Positions 6,911 through 15,590 are shown, counted from the first letter of the stretch. The stretch is 21,122 bases of DNA from Alphaproteobacteria bacterium (GCA_028822575.1 JAPKDN010000006.1:1-21122); one strand, 5' to 3'. The notes: generated by a model not told the origin, from the letters alone. Program-made: numbers and translations.

Positions 6911-7972
6911 ATGGTTAGTAACCCCGAAACACCAGCTGCTCCGCGCATTGATTTCTACAGTGACACCATCACCCGCCCGACCCGGGCGATGCGTCAGGCC
7001 ATGGCCGAGGCGGAGGTGGGCAATGAGCAGGCTGGCGAAGACCCGACGGTCAATCGGCTCTGCCAAATGACCGCCGCGCTTCTGGGCAAGGAAGCGGCGG
7101 TGTTTTTGCCCTCTGGGACCATGTGCAACCAGATCGCCTACCGGGTCTGGTGCAGCCCCGGCCAGGAGATCCTCCTGGAGAAATCATCGCATGCGTTGCA
7201 TTTCGAGGTTGGTGGCCTTGCCGCCAACGCCGGTGCCATGACCCAAACCATCGACGGCGCGCGTGGACTGTTCACCGGCACACAGGTGGCCGAGAAAATC
7301 CGTGCGCCGCATGGCCATCATACCCAGCGCACCGCCCTGGTCAGTGTCGAGAACACTGCCAATATGGGCGGCGGAACGGTCTGGCCAATCGAGCAGCTGC
7401 GCGAGGTGCGAGCGGTCGCCCACGAGCATGGCATCCCCGTCCACATGGACGGCGCGCGTCTGCTGAACGCGGTGGTGGCTTCCGGTATATCGGCGGCCGA
7501 ATTCGCGGCCGAGGTCGACAGTGTATGGATCGATCTCTCCAAGGGGCTTGGCTGTCCGGTTGGCGCTGTGCTCGCCGGGACCGAGGCGTTCATCGACAAG
7601 GTCTGGTCCTTCAAGCACATGTACGGTGGGGCCATGCGCCAGGCTGGCATCATCGCCGCCGCCGGGGTCTACGCCTTTGAGCATCACGTCAACCGGTTGG
7701 CGGATGATCACGCCAATGCCCGGCGCCTCGCCCAGGGGTTGGCGGAGATCGAGGGAATTTCGGTAAACGCCAACGAGATCGATACCAACATGGTGTTCTT
7801 CGACGTCTCCGGACTCGGCGTCACAGCGGTGGAATTCGCCGAACGGATGAGGGTCAAGCACGACATCCGGATCGGACCGATGGGGTCGTCGCTTATGCGG
7901 GCAGTTACGCATCTGGATGTCGATGCCTCGGCGGTCGACGAGACCATCGCCGCGGCGCGGAAGATCGCCTAG
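6911..7972 (+). CDS. Threonine aldolase family PLP-dependent enzyme (low-specificity type)
   Basis: The 353-residue protein is of normal length for fold-type I PLP threonine aldolases, which cleave L-threonine/allo-threonine or other beta-hydroxy amino acids to glycine and an aldehyde. Visible motifs are IDFYSDTITRPTRAMRQAM at the N-terminus, GNEQAGEDPTVNRL, FLPSGTMCNQIAY, HMDGARLLNA (PLP-contacting aspartate and arginine), and IDLSKGLGCPVGAVLAG, where the PLP lysine is K211. The C-terminal domain is complete. There is no good ribosome binding site before the ATG. It stands alone, convergent with the sulfatase-family gene only about 40 bp away. Confidence 0.92.
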   Translation: MVSNPETPAAPRIDFYSDTITRPTRAMRQAMAEAEVGNEQAGEDPTVNRLCQMTAALLGKEAAVFLPSGTMCNQIAYRVWCSPGQEILLEKSSHALHFEVGGLAANAGAMTQTIDGARGLFTGTQVAEKIRAPHGHHTQRTALVSVENTANMGGGTVWPIEQLREVRAVAHEHGIPVHMDGARLLNAVVASGISAAEFAAEVDSVWIDLSKGLGCPVGAVLAGTEAFIDKVWSFKHMYGGAMRQAGIIAAAGVYAFEHHVNRLADDHANARRLAQGLAEIEGISVNANEIDTNMVFFDVSGLGVTAVEFAERMRVKHDIRIGPMGSSLMRAVTHLDVDASAVDETIAAARKIA

Positions 7973-8013
7973 CGGTCATTACCTTGCTGGGATGACGAAA
8001 GCGGCGGTCTCGG

Positions 8014-9609
8014 CTATTGCCGTGGCCGTTGTCTCTCGTCATGAGAGCGGGTGACGAGACCAGCGGCGCCGACTACCATGCCGCTAAGGGTTCGGTCGGC
8101 ATGGGTCATGCGCCAGGACAGCATCTTTTGCGCATATTCCAGCACAAGATGCCGATAGTCTGGATCCTCGGCCCGGTTCTCGAATTCATTGGGATCGCGC
8201 TCCAAATCGAAAAAAACAGCTGGCAGGCCTGGAAAGTGGATGTATTTGTGCCGCTCGCCGCGCATCACCGAGAGCTGGCACTGATCCAGGGTAAGGCCAA
8301 AAGCGCGCTCCGGCTTGCCAGCGATTACATCGCGGAAATCGTACTCCCAATGGGCCTCCTGGCGCCAATCAGATGGCGGTTCGCCGTTTAGAAACGCGAC
8401 CATGGACCGGCCATCGACTTGGCTTGGTATGTCGAGGCCGAGAGCTTCCAGCATCGTCGGCATGATATCGACCGCTTCGGTGAATTGATGGACCTGGTTG
8501 CCTCGTTCCCGGTCTGCGCCGGGCACTCGAATGATCAGCGGAATATGGAACGCACCGTCAAAGTAACAGAATTTGCCAAACATATAGTGATCACCCAGCA
8601 TTTCGCCATGATCGGACGTCAGGACGATCAAGGTGTTTTCATAATCCCCGGATTGCTTGAGGTGGCCGATGATCCGGCCAATTTCGGCGTCTACCTCGGC
8701 CTGCATGCCGTGATAGACGGCACGGATCTCGGCGACCTCCTCGGCGGTCCACATGGCCGACGACTCTTCGCCCTGACCGGTGACGTATCTCTCCTTGACG
8801 TTACGTTGATGGCCCAGGGCAAGCAGCGGATGCTGGGCTTGTTCCTCGGCGAGGCTGGGTCGCCGGATTGGCGCTGGAATATCCGATGGTGAAATCATGC
8901 TGGCATAGGGTTCTGGGACCGAGAATGGCGGGTGTGGGCGGATATAAGAGACATGCGCGAACCAGCCTGAACCGGCCCGTTCACTAAGAAAACTCAGCAG
9001 GTCCTCGGTCACGAAACGGCTTTCCGTGTGCTCGGCAGCGAAGTTTCGCTGTGTGAGATGATCTCCAACACTCAAATCGCCCCTGGCCACTGGCTTGGTT
9101 CTGTAGAGATCCTCCATGGTTCCAGGCACATCGACGCCTTGCCTTCGCAGCCAAGCGAGCCATTCGAGCGCCGGGGGCGTGTCCATTATCAGGCGTTGAT
9201 GGAAGCCGGGTAAGACCCCCTCATAGGTCAGCAACCGGGCATCACCAGAGGGTACGGTACGAGGGTCCACGGAATGGTCGGTATAGCCAAACAAGGTCGG
9301 CTCATAGCCGGCGCGGCGGGCCTCCAGCGCGATATTAGTGTGACGGGCATCCATTGGCGACCCGTTGACGCAAACCCGGTGGTTCATAAGATAGAGCCCG
9401 GTATAGAGCGAAGCCCGTGCTGGACCGCACGGCGTCGCTTGGGCGTAGTGCCGAGTAAAGCAAGTGGCGTCGCGGGCGAGGGCGTCGATATTTGGGGTCC
9501 GCGCGTTCGGGTGTCCCAACAGGGAAAGGCAATCGCCGCGCCATTGGTCGGCAGTGATGAACAGGACATTGGTTTTCTGGTCTTGCTTGCTCTTCATCAT
9601 CGTCACCAT
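8014..9609 (-). CDS. Sulfatase-superfamily hydrolase, phosphonate monoester hydrolase-like
   Basis: The 531-residue protein is of the formylglycine-dependent sulfatase/alkaline phosphatase superfamily. TADQWRGD near residues 19-26 holds the first metal aspartate (D21). PCGPARASLYTGLYLMNHR contains the CxPxR signature with C61 as the residue converted to formylglycine, and TSDHGEMLGDH supplies the later metal ligands. HVSYIRPHPPFSVPEP, DFRDV and a C-terminal AQKMLSWRMTHADRTLSG closely follow phosphonate monoester hydrolases of rhizobia and Burkholderia. Those are promiscuous toward phosphonate monoesters, phosphodiesters and sulfate esters. No signal peptide is seen, in line with that cytoplasmic group. 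Activity requires a formylglycine-generating enzyme, which is not in the window. The start could also be one of two ATGs near 9595-9600. No strong ribosome binding site is seen. Confidence 0.9.
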   Translation of the reverse strand: MVTMMKSKQDQKTNVLFITADQWRGDCLSLLGHPNARTPNIDALARDATCFTRHYAQATPCGPARASLYTGLYLMNHRVCVNGSPMDARHTNIALEARRAGYEPTLFGYTDHSVDPRTVPSGDARLLTYEGVLPGFHQRLIMDTPPALEWLAWLRRQGVDVPGTMEDLYRTKPVARGDLSVGDHLTQRNFAAEHTESRFVTEDLLSFLSERAGSGWFAHVSYIRPHPPFSVPEPYASMISPSDIPAPIRRPSLAEEQAQHPLLALGHQRNVKERYVTGQGEESSAMWTAEEVAEIRAVYHGMQAEVDAEIGRIIGHLKQSGDYENTLIVLTSDHGEMLGDHYMFGKFCYFDGAFHIPLIIRVPGADRERGNQVHQFTEAVDIMPTMLEALGLDIPSQVDGRSMVAFLNGEPPSDWRQEAHWEYDFRDVIAGKPERAFGLTLDQCQLSVMRGERHKYIHFPGLPAVFFDLERDPNEFENRAEDPDYRHLVLEYAQKMLSWRMTHADRTLSGMVVGAAGLVTRSHDERQRPRQ

Positions 9610-9711
9610 GCTTGAAACTAGGCTCGCTTAGCCAACGCTCTGTTCGATAGGTCTCGTCATAGCCGTTATCAGGAAAAGGCGTGACAGAAAAATGATTTTA
9701 GCTTGATTTCG

Positions 9712-9724
9712 AAGCCCTGGGCTT
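9712..9724. repeat. 13-bp palindrome upstream of the DUF2817 gene
   Basis: AAGCCC-T-GGGCTT is a perfect palindrome about 50 bp before the start of the DUF2817 gene, immediately upstream of TATGCT (9730-9735), a possible -10 element. It could be an operator, but a GC-rich palindrome of this size can occur by chance. Confidence 0.3.
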
Positions 9725-9773
9725 TCCGCTATGCTCCACGCGATGCCGACGTCAGCTAGGAAGGCTGATCCAT

Positions 9774-10877
9774 ATGGATATCCTGAATTCAACACACCAC
9801 TCTTTTTCCGATTCGTTCGAGGAGGGCCGTAGTAAGTTTCTCGATGGCGCCAAGGCGAACAGTATGACGCTTGCGACCTATAAGAATCCGAACTGTGGCC
9901 CAAAGGGAGAACTCCTCGCTTGCGACACCGCCTGGGCTGGTCCGAAGGATGCCAAGCGTGTGCTGGTCCTCATCTCCGCCACCCATGGGGTCGAGGGATA
10001 TTGCGGGTCGGGCTGTCAGGTTGACTGGCTGAATGCCGGATTGGCGAAATCTCTACCCGCCGGGACTGCGGCGCTGATGGTTCATGCGATCAACCCTTTC
10101 GGTTTCGCCTGGAATCGTCGAGTGACCGAGGAAGGCTGTGACCTCAACCGTAACTTCCTGGACTTCGACCAACCGCTTCCGGAAAACCCGGGCCATGACG
10201 AACTGGTCGACAGTTTCGTACCCGCTAACCTGGACACCGCCACGCTTGAGGTAACCGAAGCGCGGATCCGAGACTATCGCGCGGCTCATGGCGAGAAAGC
10301 TTTTCAGTCCGCGCGTAAAGCCGGGCAGTACAAGCACGAACACAGCATGTTCTTCGGCGGCTTCGCACCGACCTGGGCGCGGCGGACGCTGGAAACCATC
10401 ATTGCGTATAATGACTTGGGCGCTCGGGAACTGGTCGCGGTGATCGACTTTCACACCGGCCTTGGCCCCTTTGGCTATGGCGAACCGATCAGCGGGCATT
10501 TGCCGAACACGCTTGGTTTTAACTGGGTTACCCGCGTTTATGGCGAATCTGTGGGGGTCCCAGAGCTTGGAACGTCATCGTCGATCCCGTTGCACGGCAC
10601 GGCGCGCGATGTCTGGGATCGGTTTCTCGATACCCGCTATGCCTATATCGCGCTGGAATACGGCACCTACAGTCAGGAGCGGAGTCGCCACGCGTTAAGA
10701 GCCGACCACTGGCTGCATAACCAAGGGGCCTTCGATTGGGACGCGCCCGAAACGCGCAAAATCAAAGACGAGTTGAAATGGCATTACCATCCGGCCAGTA
10801 ATGACTGGAAGGAAATGGTGCTCTGGCGTTCGCGTCAATTGATCCGCCAGGCAACGGAGGCCTTAGGCTCTTCCTAA
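9774..10877 (+). CDS. DUF2817 family protein, M14-like zinc carboxypeptidase fold
   Basis: The 367-residue protein shows the metal site of M14 peptidases: ATHGVEG has the HxxE pair (H71, E74), VIDFHTGLG supplies the third zinc histidine, and ALEYGTYS contains the likely catalytic glutamate. GCDLNRNFLDFD matches the substrate-binding Asn-Arg region. These features define DUF2817 within the M14 clan. The natural substrate is unknown; amide or amino-acyl cleavage is inferred from the fold. No signal peptide is present, so it is probably cytoplasmic. AGGAAGG at 9758-9764 supports the ATG at 9774. It stands alone, divergent from the sulfatase-family gene and convergent with the OmpA lipoprotein. 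Confidence 0.85.
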   Translation: MDILNSTHHSFSDSFEEGRSKFLDGAKANSMTLATYKNPNCGPKGELLACDTAWAGPKDAKRVLVLISATHGVEGYCGSGCQVDWLNAGLAKSLPAGTAALMVHAINPFGFAWNRRVTEEGCDLNRNFLDFDQPLPENPGHDELVDSFVPANLDTATLEVTEARIRDYRAAHGEKAFQSARKAGQYKHEHSMFFGGFAPTWARRTLETIIAYNDLGARELVAVIDFHTGLGPFGYGEPISGHLPNTLGFNWVTRVYGESVGVPELGTSSSIPLHGTARDVWDRFLDTRYAYIALEYGTYSQERSRHALRADHWLHNQGAFDWDAPETRKIKDELKWHYHPASNDWKEMVLWRSRQLIRQATEALGSS

Positions 10878-10932
10878 TGGGGCAAGGTGTTAGCCAACAA
10901 AACTCTTCATCTCCCCTTAACCCGAGACCAAA

Positions 10933-10962
10933 AAATGGGCCGCTCCGGTGAGCGGCCCATTT
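10933..10962 (-). terminator. Intrinsic terminator of the OmpA-lipoprotein gene
   Basis: A 12-bp perfect stem (10933-10944 with 10951-10962; core ATGGGCCGCT/AGCGGCCCAT) closes a 6-nt loop. Read on the minus strand the hairpin is followed by a run of T (from the A tract at about 10930-10935), so it terminates the leftward OmpA transcript whose stop codon lies about 35 bp before it. The plus-strand side lacks a good T run. Confidence 0.85.
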
Positions 10963-10997
10963 CACGAGTACTAACCCGCGATGTTAATCGTTTGTCC

Positions 10998-11876
10998 TTA
11001 ACGGAAAATTTCGATCTTCACCCGCCGGTTCTTCGGCTCACGCTTTCCGTTGGCTGTCAGAACCTTGTTGCTCTTCTCACCATATACATTGATCGTCACC
11101 TTGCCCTTAAGTGAGGTCGATGCATTATCCTGAAGCATCCATGCGACCGCTCCAGCCCGATTGCCAGACAAAGTCATGTTGTAGTCTGCGTTGCCAGATC
11201 GGTCAGCATAACCGGAGACAGTCACGCTTTTTGGTGCGGTGGTATCAACAGCCATCACGGCCTTGTTAATCTTATTGCCAGCCTTTTTGTCAATCACCGA
11301 GGAGTCATGGCTAAACAGCACGGTGAAATTCTCGTACTTCTTCCCTTTCGCCGCCGCTACGACCTTTTTCGCCTTAGGTTGTGGCGCCAGAGCCGTCTTC
11401 AACGCGTTGTAGGCCGAGTTGAAATCCCCCTTGCACTTAGCGATATGACCGGGCTGCAGATTCTCTTCCTGCTCCTGCATCCAGCAGTCAAACGCCGCCT
11501 GAGCCTTGGCGGCAGTCCGCGGGTAACGAACGGAACCAACGTCCAGAACCTCGTTCAACTTGCGGAGACCAGCCTTCAGTTCACCCACGAACTGTGGGGG
11601 TATAAGCCGGGAATCAACCATTTCTGGTGTTGGCGGCGTGCCTTCGGCAGAAAGAATAGCGCGGTTGGCGAAAGTATCTGAATCGTCGTAATCAGCCTCG
11701 CTATACTCCGTTTTCGCCAGCTTGAGATATTGAGCGAAGAGTGCCTTGTCGAAAGCTCCCCCGCCTGGTGTCGTGTCTTCGGCCACCTGCAGTTGTTGGC
11801 CGACGCAACCGGCTAAAACAAAAGCGGCCAGTCCCATACCGGTTAACAACTTGGTCGATCGCGCTATCGTGATCAT
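10998..11876 (-). CDS. OmpA family outer-membrane lipoprotein
   Basis: The 292-residue precursor begins with a basic n-region and a hydrophobic core ending in the lipobox LAGC, with the lipidated cysteine at residue 24. The middle part is helical and unfamiliar. The C-terminal about 110 residues form an OmpA peptidoglycan-binding domain: SGYADRSGNADYNMTLSGNR, with the aspartate and arginine that bind diaminopimelate, then NVYGE and GKREPKNRRVKIEI. It is expected to anchor the outer membrane to peptidoglycan. The ATG at 11876 is preceded by GGAGG 5 nt away; a GTG at 11888 would overlap that site, so it is less likely. The leader carries a small inverted repeat (CGAAGC/GCTTCG, 11923-11936), and upstream DNA to 12010 is AT-rich, probably the promoter. 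Confidence 0.88.
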   Translation of the reverse strand: MITIARSTKLLTGMGLAAFVLAGCVGQQLQVAEDTTPGGGAFDKALFAQYLKLAKTEYSEADYDDSDTFANRAILSAEGTPPTPEMVDSRLIPPQFVGELKAGLRKLNEVLDVGSVRYPRTAAKAQAAFDCWMQEQEENLQPGHIAKCKGDFNSAYNALKTALAPQPKAKKVVAAAKGKKYENFTVLFSHDSSVIDKKAGNKINKAVMAVDTTAPKSVTVSGYADRSGNADYNMTLSGNRAGAVAWMLQDNASTSLKGKVTINVYGEKSNKVLTANGKREPKNRRVKIEIFR

Positions 11877-12016
11877 GCTTCCCTCCACGGAATTTCTTTG
11901 CCAGTCCGGCGGAAACTTAATCCGAAGCAGGCTTCGCGGGCAACATGATTCAGTCTAAATAGCCGATTTAAAAACAATTCTTTTTACTTTTGGGTTCAAA
12001 TATTTGCGGGTGGCGA

Positions 12017-13306
12017 TCAGAATCGATCTGGGCGATATGGTCCAAGATCGATATCCGAAACCCGTCCACTCACCAAGTTTTCAATGAGTTGACCGGTCCG
12101 GGCCGATAGGGTCAGGCCGAGATGGCCATGGCCGAACGCGAAAAAAACATTGGCTATCACCGGGGATCGACCAATCACCGGCTTGCTGTCCGGCATCGAG
12201 GGCCGGTGCCCCATCCATTCCCGCGTTATCGTGTCGCCCAAACCGGGAAGCGCCGCCTTGGCTAGGGGCAGCATTTTATATATACGGCGAAAATCAGGGG
12301 CGGCGTCCAGGCCGGCAAACTCCACCCCCGAGGTCAAGCGCATCCCGTCCCGCATCGGCGCTAGCACGAATCCGTGATCTTCTATGACGACGGGACGACG
12401 CAGACTGGGTCCACTATCGACGTCAAGGTTCAAGTGATAACCGCGTTCTGTGTCCAGCGACACCTGGGTGCCAAGCATGGCTGCTAGCCGGTCGGACCAC
12501 GCACCGGCGCAGATGACGAAGATATCGGCATCGCGCATGCCAAGATCGGTGACCGCGCGTATAGGTTTTTCTCCCTCGAACTCGAACCTTGTCACCCGTT
12601 CCTGAGCGAATTGACCGCCTCGTGCCACGAAGGCCTCGGCATAGGCGTCGGTCAGCATCGCTGGGCTGGTGACGAAACTGTTATCAGGTTCGAAGGCGCC
12701 ATGGGTGAAGCCGTGCGCCAGACCAGGTTCAAGTTGACGAATTTCATCCTCGTTCAGAAACTCGATCTTGACCCCGCGACGGACTTGAATATCGCGGATG
12801 GCCTGGGTAGCCTCGAAGGATTGTTGAGACCCGAAGACCTTAAGCCAACCGACTGGCTTGACGATATCGGTGATCCCAAACTCGGATAGCAGCAGGTTGT
12901 GCGACGCTACTGCGTCCTTAGTGAGCGCGCTAATTTCTTTGGAAACCCGCTCGACCCGAGCCGGCGTTCCGGCCGCGAGGAACCGAGCCAGCCACGGAAG
13001 CATTCTCGGCATATACGACCAGCGTATGTTTAGCGGCCCAGCCGGGTTAATAAGCATTCCCGGCACTTTCTTCCATACCCCGGGCGTGCTGACTGGGTAG
13101 ACGTTACCAACCGCCAGCGAGCCGGCGTTCCCGAAGGACGTGCCGCGGCCCGGTGGCTTGGGGTCGATGATGGTGACCGAATGGCCGGCGCGCTGAAGAA
13201 ACAATCCCGCACACACACCTACGATTCCGGCCCCGATGACGATGACCCGCTGAGGGCCCGGCGCTCCCGTTGGCGGCGTCTTGGTCGTATCCGTCGCGGT
13301 ATTCAT
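12017..13306 (-). CDS. FAD-dependent amino acid/amine dehydrogenase, DadA-like
   Basis: The 429-residue protein belongs to the D-amino acid dehydrogenase (DadA/DAO) group. VIVIGAGIVGVCAGLFLQRAG near residues 21-41 is the FAD-binding motif, followed by GRGTSFGNAGSL. FVICAGAWSDRLA, ERGYHLNL and GHRPSMPDSKPVIGRSP are C-terminal DAO-family motifs. It would oxidise a D-amino acid or secondary/N-methylated amine, passing electrons to quinones; the exact substrate cannot be read from sequence. It starts 8 nt after the stop of the carnitine dehydrogenase-like gene, so the two are almost certainly co-transcribed and may act in one amine-degradation route. It is the last gene of the leftward run. Confidence 0.87.
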   Translation of the reverse strand: MNTATDTTKTPPTGAPGPQRVIVIGAGIVGVCAGLFLQRAGHSVTIIDPKPPGRGTSFGNAGSLAVGNVYPVSTPGVWKKVPGMLINPAGPLNIRWSYMPRMLPWLARFLAAGTPARVERVSKEISALTKDAVASHNLLLSEFGITDIVKPVGWLKVFGSQQSFEATQAIRDIQVRRGVKIEFLNEDEIRQLEPGLAHGFTHGAFEPDNSFVTSPAMLTDAYAEAFVARGGQFAQERVTRFEFEGEKPIRAVTDLGMRDADIFVICAGAWSDRLAAMLGTQVSLDTERGYHLNLDVDSGPSLRRPVVIEDHGFVLAPMRDGMRLTSGVEFAGLDAAPDFRRIYKMLPLAKAALPGLGDTITREWMGHRPSMPDSKPVIGRSPVIANVFFAFGHGHLGLTLSARTGQLIENLVSGRVSDIDLGPYRPDRF

Positions 13307-13314
13307 TATCGTCG

Positions 13315-14271
13315 CTAGCCTCGCTTGGTTTCTTTCAGCATGGACAGCAGCTTTATCAGCCGTTCGTCGCGTTCTTCTTCGAGGTTATCGATTGATCGCT
13401 CACCGGCTTCCTCGGTGATGCCGTCGATCAGGGCGTTGGCCAGTTCAGGCGTGATTTTAGGATTCTCGGTCATCGTCTCCCACCAGGCGGTCATGCCTGG
13501 GGTAAAGTGATCGATCATCTGACGAAACCCCCCCTTGCCGCCGGCCAAATTCATAATCATGTGTGGGCCCATCAAGGCCCAGCGCAGACCTGGTCCCTGG
13601 GCGACTGCGGCGTTGATATCCTCGACCGAGGCGAGATCGTTCTTCACCGCCAGCACCGCCTCGCGCCACAACGCGGCTTGCAACCGGTTGGCCAAATGTC
13701 CAGGCACTTCCTTATTGATCCGGATCGCGTGCTTGCCGATGTGGTTATAAAAGCCGATTGACCAATCCACGGCCTCGGGATCGGTATCTTTTCCGGCAAC
13801 GACCTCGACCAGAGGAATTAAGTGTGGTGGGTTGAAGGGATGGCCAACGACGAAGCGACCGGCCGAGGCGAAACCGTCCTGCATATCGCTCATGATTAGG
13901 CCCGAGGTGCTGGAGGAAAGGATCGCCAGCTCCGGCAAGGCGTTGTCGATGCGTCGGTAGAGGTCGCGCTTGACGTCAAGCTTCTCAGGCGCGCTTTCCT
14001 GTATGAAGCCGACATTCGCGACCGCGTCGCCGGGATTTTCGTGGAACGTGATCGCGGTTTTATCAGCGCCGTGAGCAAGGCCCAGCGCTTCCATATGGGG
14101 CCAGGCGTTGTCGATAAAAGCGACCAGTCGATCGCGCCAACTGGTCCCTGGATCCCATGCGCTGACCTCGAAGCCTTGCGCCAGGAAATACGTTGTCCAA
14201 CTCGCGCCAATAGTGCCGGTGCCAAGGACACCGATGCGGCGGATCGAGTCATAAGCGGGATACGTGGCCAT
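13315..14271 (-). CDS. 3-hydroxyacyl-CoA dehydrogenase-fold enzyme, L-carnitine 3-dehydrogenase-like
   Basis: The 318-residue protein has an N-terminal NAD-binding Rossmann motif, RIGVLGTGTIGASW (about residues 11-24), followed by QESAPEKLDVK, SSSTSGL, GHPFNPPHLIPLVEVV and KEVPGHLANRLQAALWREA. The C-terminal helical domain has GPGLRWALMGP and GGKGG. This order and length match L-carnitine dehydrogenases, which oxidise carnitine to 3-dehydrocarnitine with NAD+. Other short 3-hydroxyacyl-CoA dehydrogenase homologues (for example lambda-crystallin-type) remain possible. GGAG lies 8 nt before the ATG. The 3-dehydrocarnitine cleavage enzyme and thioesterase that accompany it in known carnitine operons are not seen here. 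Confidence 0.8.
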   Translation of the reverse strand: MATYPAYDSIRRIGVLGTGTIGASWTTYFLAQGFEVSAWDPGTSWRDRLVAFIDNAWPHMEALGLAHGADKTAITFHENPGDAVANVGFIQESAPEKLDVKRDLYRRIDNALPELAILSSSTSGLIMSDMQDGFASAGRFVVGHPFNPPHLIPLVEVVAGKDTDPEAVDWSIGFYNHIGKHAIRINKEVPGHLANRLQAALWREAVLAVKNDLASVEDINAAVAQGPGLRWALMGPHMIMNLAGGKGGFRQMIDHFTPGMTAWWETMTENPKITPELANALIDGITEEAGERSIDNLEEERDERLIKLLSMLKETKRG

Positions 14272-14319
14272 GGGTTGCGCTCCAGGATGGTGGATCGACG
14301 AAGGGCGGACCCGATCTTT

Positions 14320-15519
14320 CTAGCGCGAGCCCGGTGGTGATGCCAGAACCCGAAACGCCAGAGCCATCATGCCGATGATCCCAAGCCAGGTCTCCTGCCA
14401 TAATCCGTAAGATACCAGGGCGGTGAAGATAACCCCGGCGGCGGCGGCGGCGGCGGCGGCGCGCCATGGTGCTTCCAACGCGACTATCGAGCGAGCCAAG
14501 AGCCAGATAATGACCGCGAAAAGCGCGACGCCAACGACGCCAAGTTCAAGCCAGATCTGCAGCACCGCGTCGTGGGGATGGGTGGGAGGCTTGACCAGAT
14601 GACGATACCCAGTGACGGCATTGTCCGGCAGTGGCAGGCGCCGTATCGCGCCAATCCCATGGCCGAGAAACGGGGCGTCGAGAACAGCCTTGGCGCCGTG
14701 GTTCCAGATCTCGATCCGGTCCAGGACCGACGACGGTATGTTGTCGATGAAGGGTTTCACCCAGCTGAGCAGATTAAGCAGCAACCACGGCGCGAGGACC
14801 GTGAACACGCCGATAGCCAGCATGCTGATGAGGACGGTAACGCCGGGCGCGAATGCCGCCGCCGTCGCGACCGTAATCGCCAGCAATCCGGCGACCAGGG
14901 CCGAACTGGATTCACCATAGCCCGCGACAGCGACCGACAGGCCGATCAATCCGATCGCCATCACTCGCCGGTCTCGTGAATAGGCCCAAGCGGCGCCGGG
15001 CCAAGCAAGCAGAACCAGCGCCGTGGTTCCGCGGTTGAGGCGAAACAGTGGCACGTCTGGGTCGTCCTCGCGTCCGCTGAGCATCCGATATAAGCTCGAA
15101 TCGGTGGAAAGCTCGAACACCAGAAGGATCAGGGCGAATACGAGACCTGACGCCAGGGCAAGCCCGACCTTGCGCTGCGCCTCTGGCTCAATGACACCGA
15201 CACTCGATCCCGCCGTCCATAAAATCAGGGCAAGCATCGCCATCTTGCCGCCGGCTTTGGCGGCGCAGGCACCGCAATCGACAAGGAATAGATGGTCCAC
15301 GCCGGCATAGAGGGCTAACGCCGCGAATGCAAGAAGCAGCGGTTTGTTTGGCGCCAGGGTGCGCGGCGTCGTCAGGCCACCGGCTATCAGAACCAGCAGG
15401 GCCGTGGCGATATAGCTGGTCGCCATGGATTGTTTGGCCAACAGACCGAGCGGTACGAACAGCGCGAATCCGATGCACAGGATCCAGGTTCGGGTGCTAT
15501 TGGCTAGCAATATCATCAC
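14320..15519 (-). CDS. O-antigen ligase / polymerase-like membrane protein
   Basis: The 399-residue protein is very hydrophobic with roughly ten or more membrane segments. It contains the Wzy_C/WaaL-type loop, with HGIGAIRRLPLP and PTHPHDAVLQIWLELGVVG late in the sequence, where ligases carry conserved histidines. It likely acts in the inner membrane, joining or polymerising surface glycans. A run of eight GCC codons (14436-14459) gives eight consecutive alanines near the C-terminus. The frame opens at GTG 15519 or ATG 15516 with only a weak AGGA upstream. It follows the DUF6165 gene by about 70 nt, and the GT9 gene is two genes upstream, consistent with a glycan-assembly operon. Confidence 0.82.
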   Translation of the reverse strand: MMILLANSTRTWILCIGFALFVPLGLLAKQSMATSYIATALLVLIAGGLTTPRTLAPNKPLLLAFAALALYAGVDHLFLVDCGACAAKAGGKMAMLALILWTAGSSVGVIEPEAQRKVGLALASGLVFALILLVFELSTDSSLYRMLSGREDDPDVPLFRLNRGTTALVLLAWPGAAWAYSRDRRVMAIGLIGLSVAVAGYGESSSALVAGLLAITVATAAAFAPGVTVLISMLAIGVFTVLAPWLLLNLLSWVKPFIDNIPSSVLDRIEIWNHGAKAVLDAPFLGHGIGAIRRLPLPDNAVTGYRHLVKPPTHPHDAVLQIWLELGVVGVALFAVIIWLLARSIVALEAPWRAAAAAAAAGVIFTALVSYGLWQETWLGIIGMMALAFRVLASPPGSR

Positions 15520-15590
15520 TGTTTTTTTCGTCCTCGCGTTCGTTCGCTATCAGCAATGCGCCGGCATGGTCGCCAACACTTGGTCGATCA

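Noticed and set aside
7184..7912. 242-codon open frame on the minus strand
   Set aside because: It lies entirely antisense to the well-supported threonine aldolase, has no family motifs, and is a typical shadow frame of GC-rich coding DNA.
8419..8892. 157-codon plus-strand frame
   Set aside because: It is the complement of the sulfatase-family gene and has no motif of its own.
14436..14459. CRISPR-like or tandem repeat array
   Set aside because: It is a simple in-frame codon repeat within a coding sequence, without spacers.
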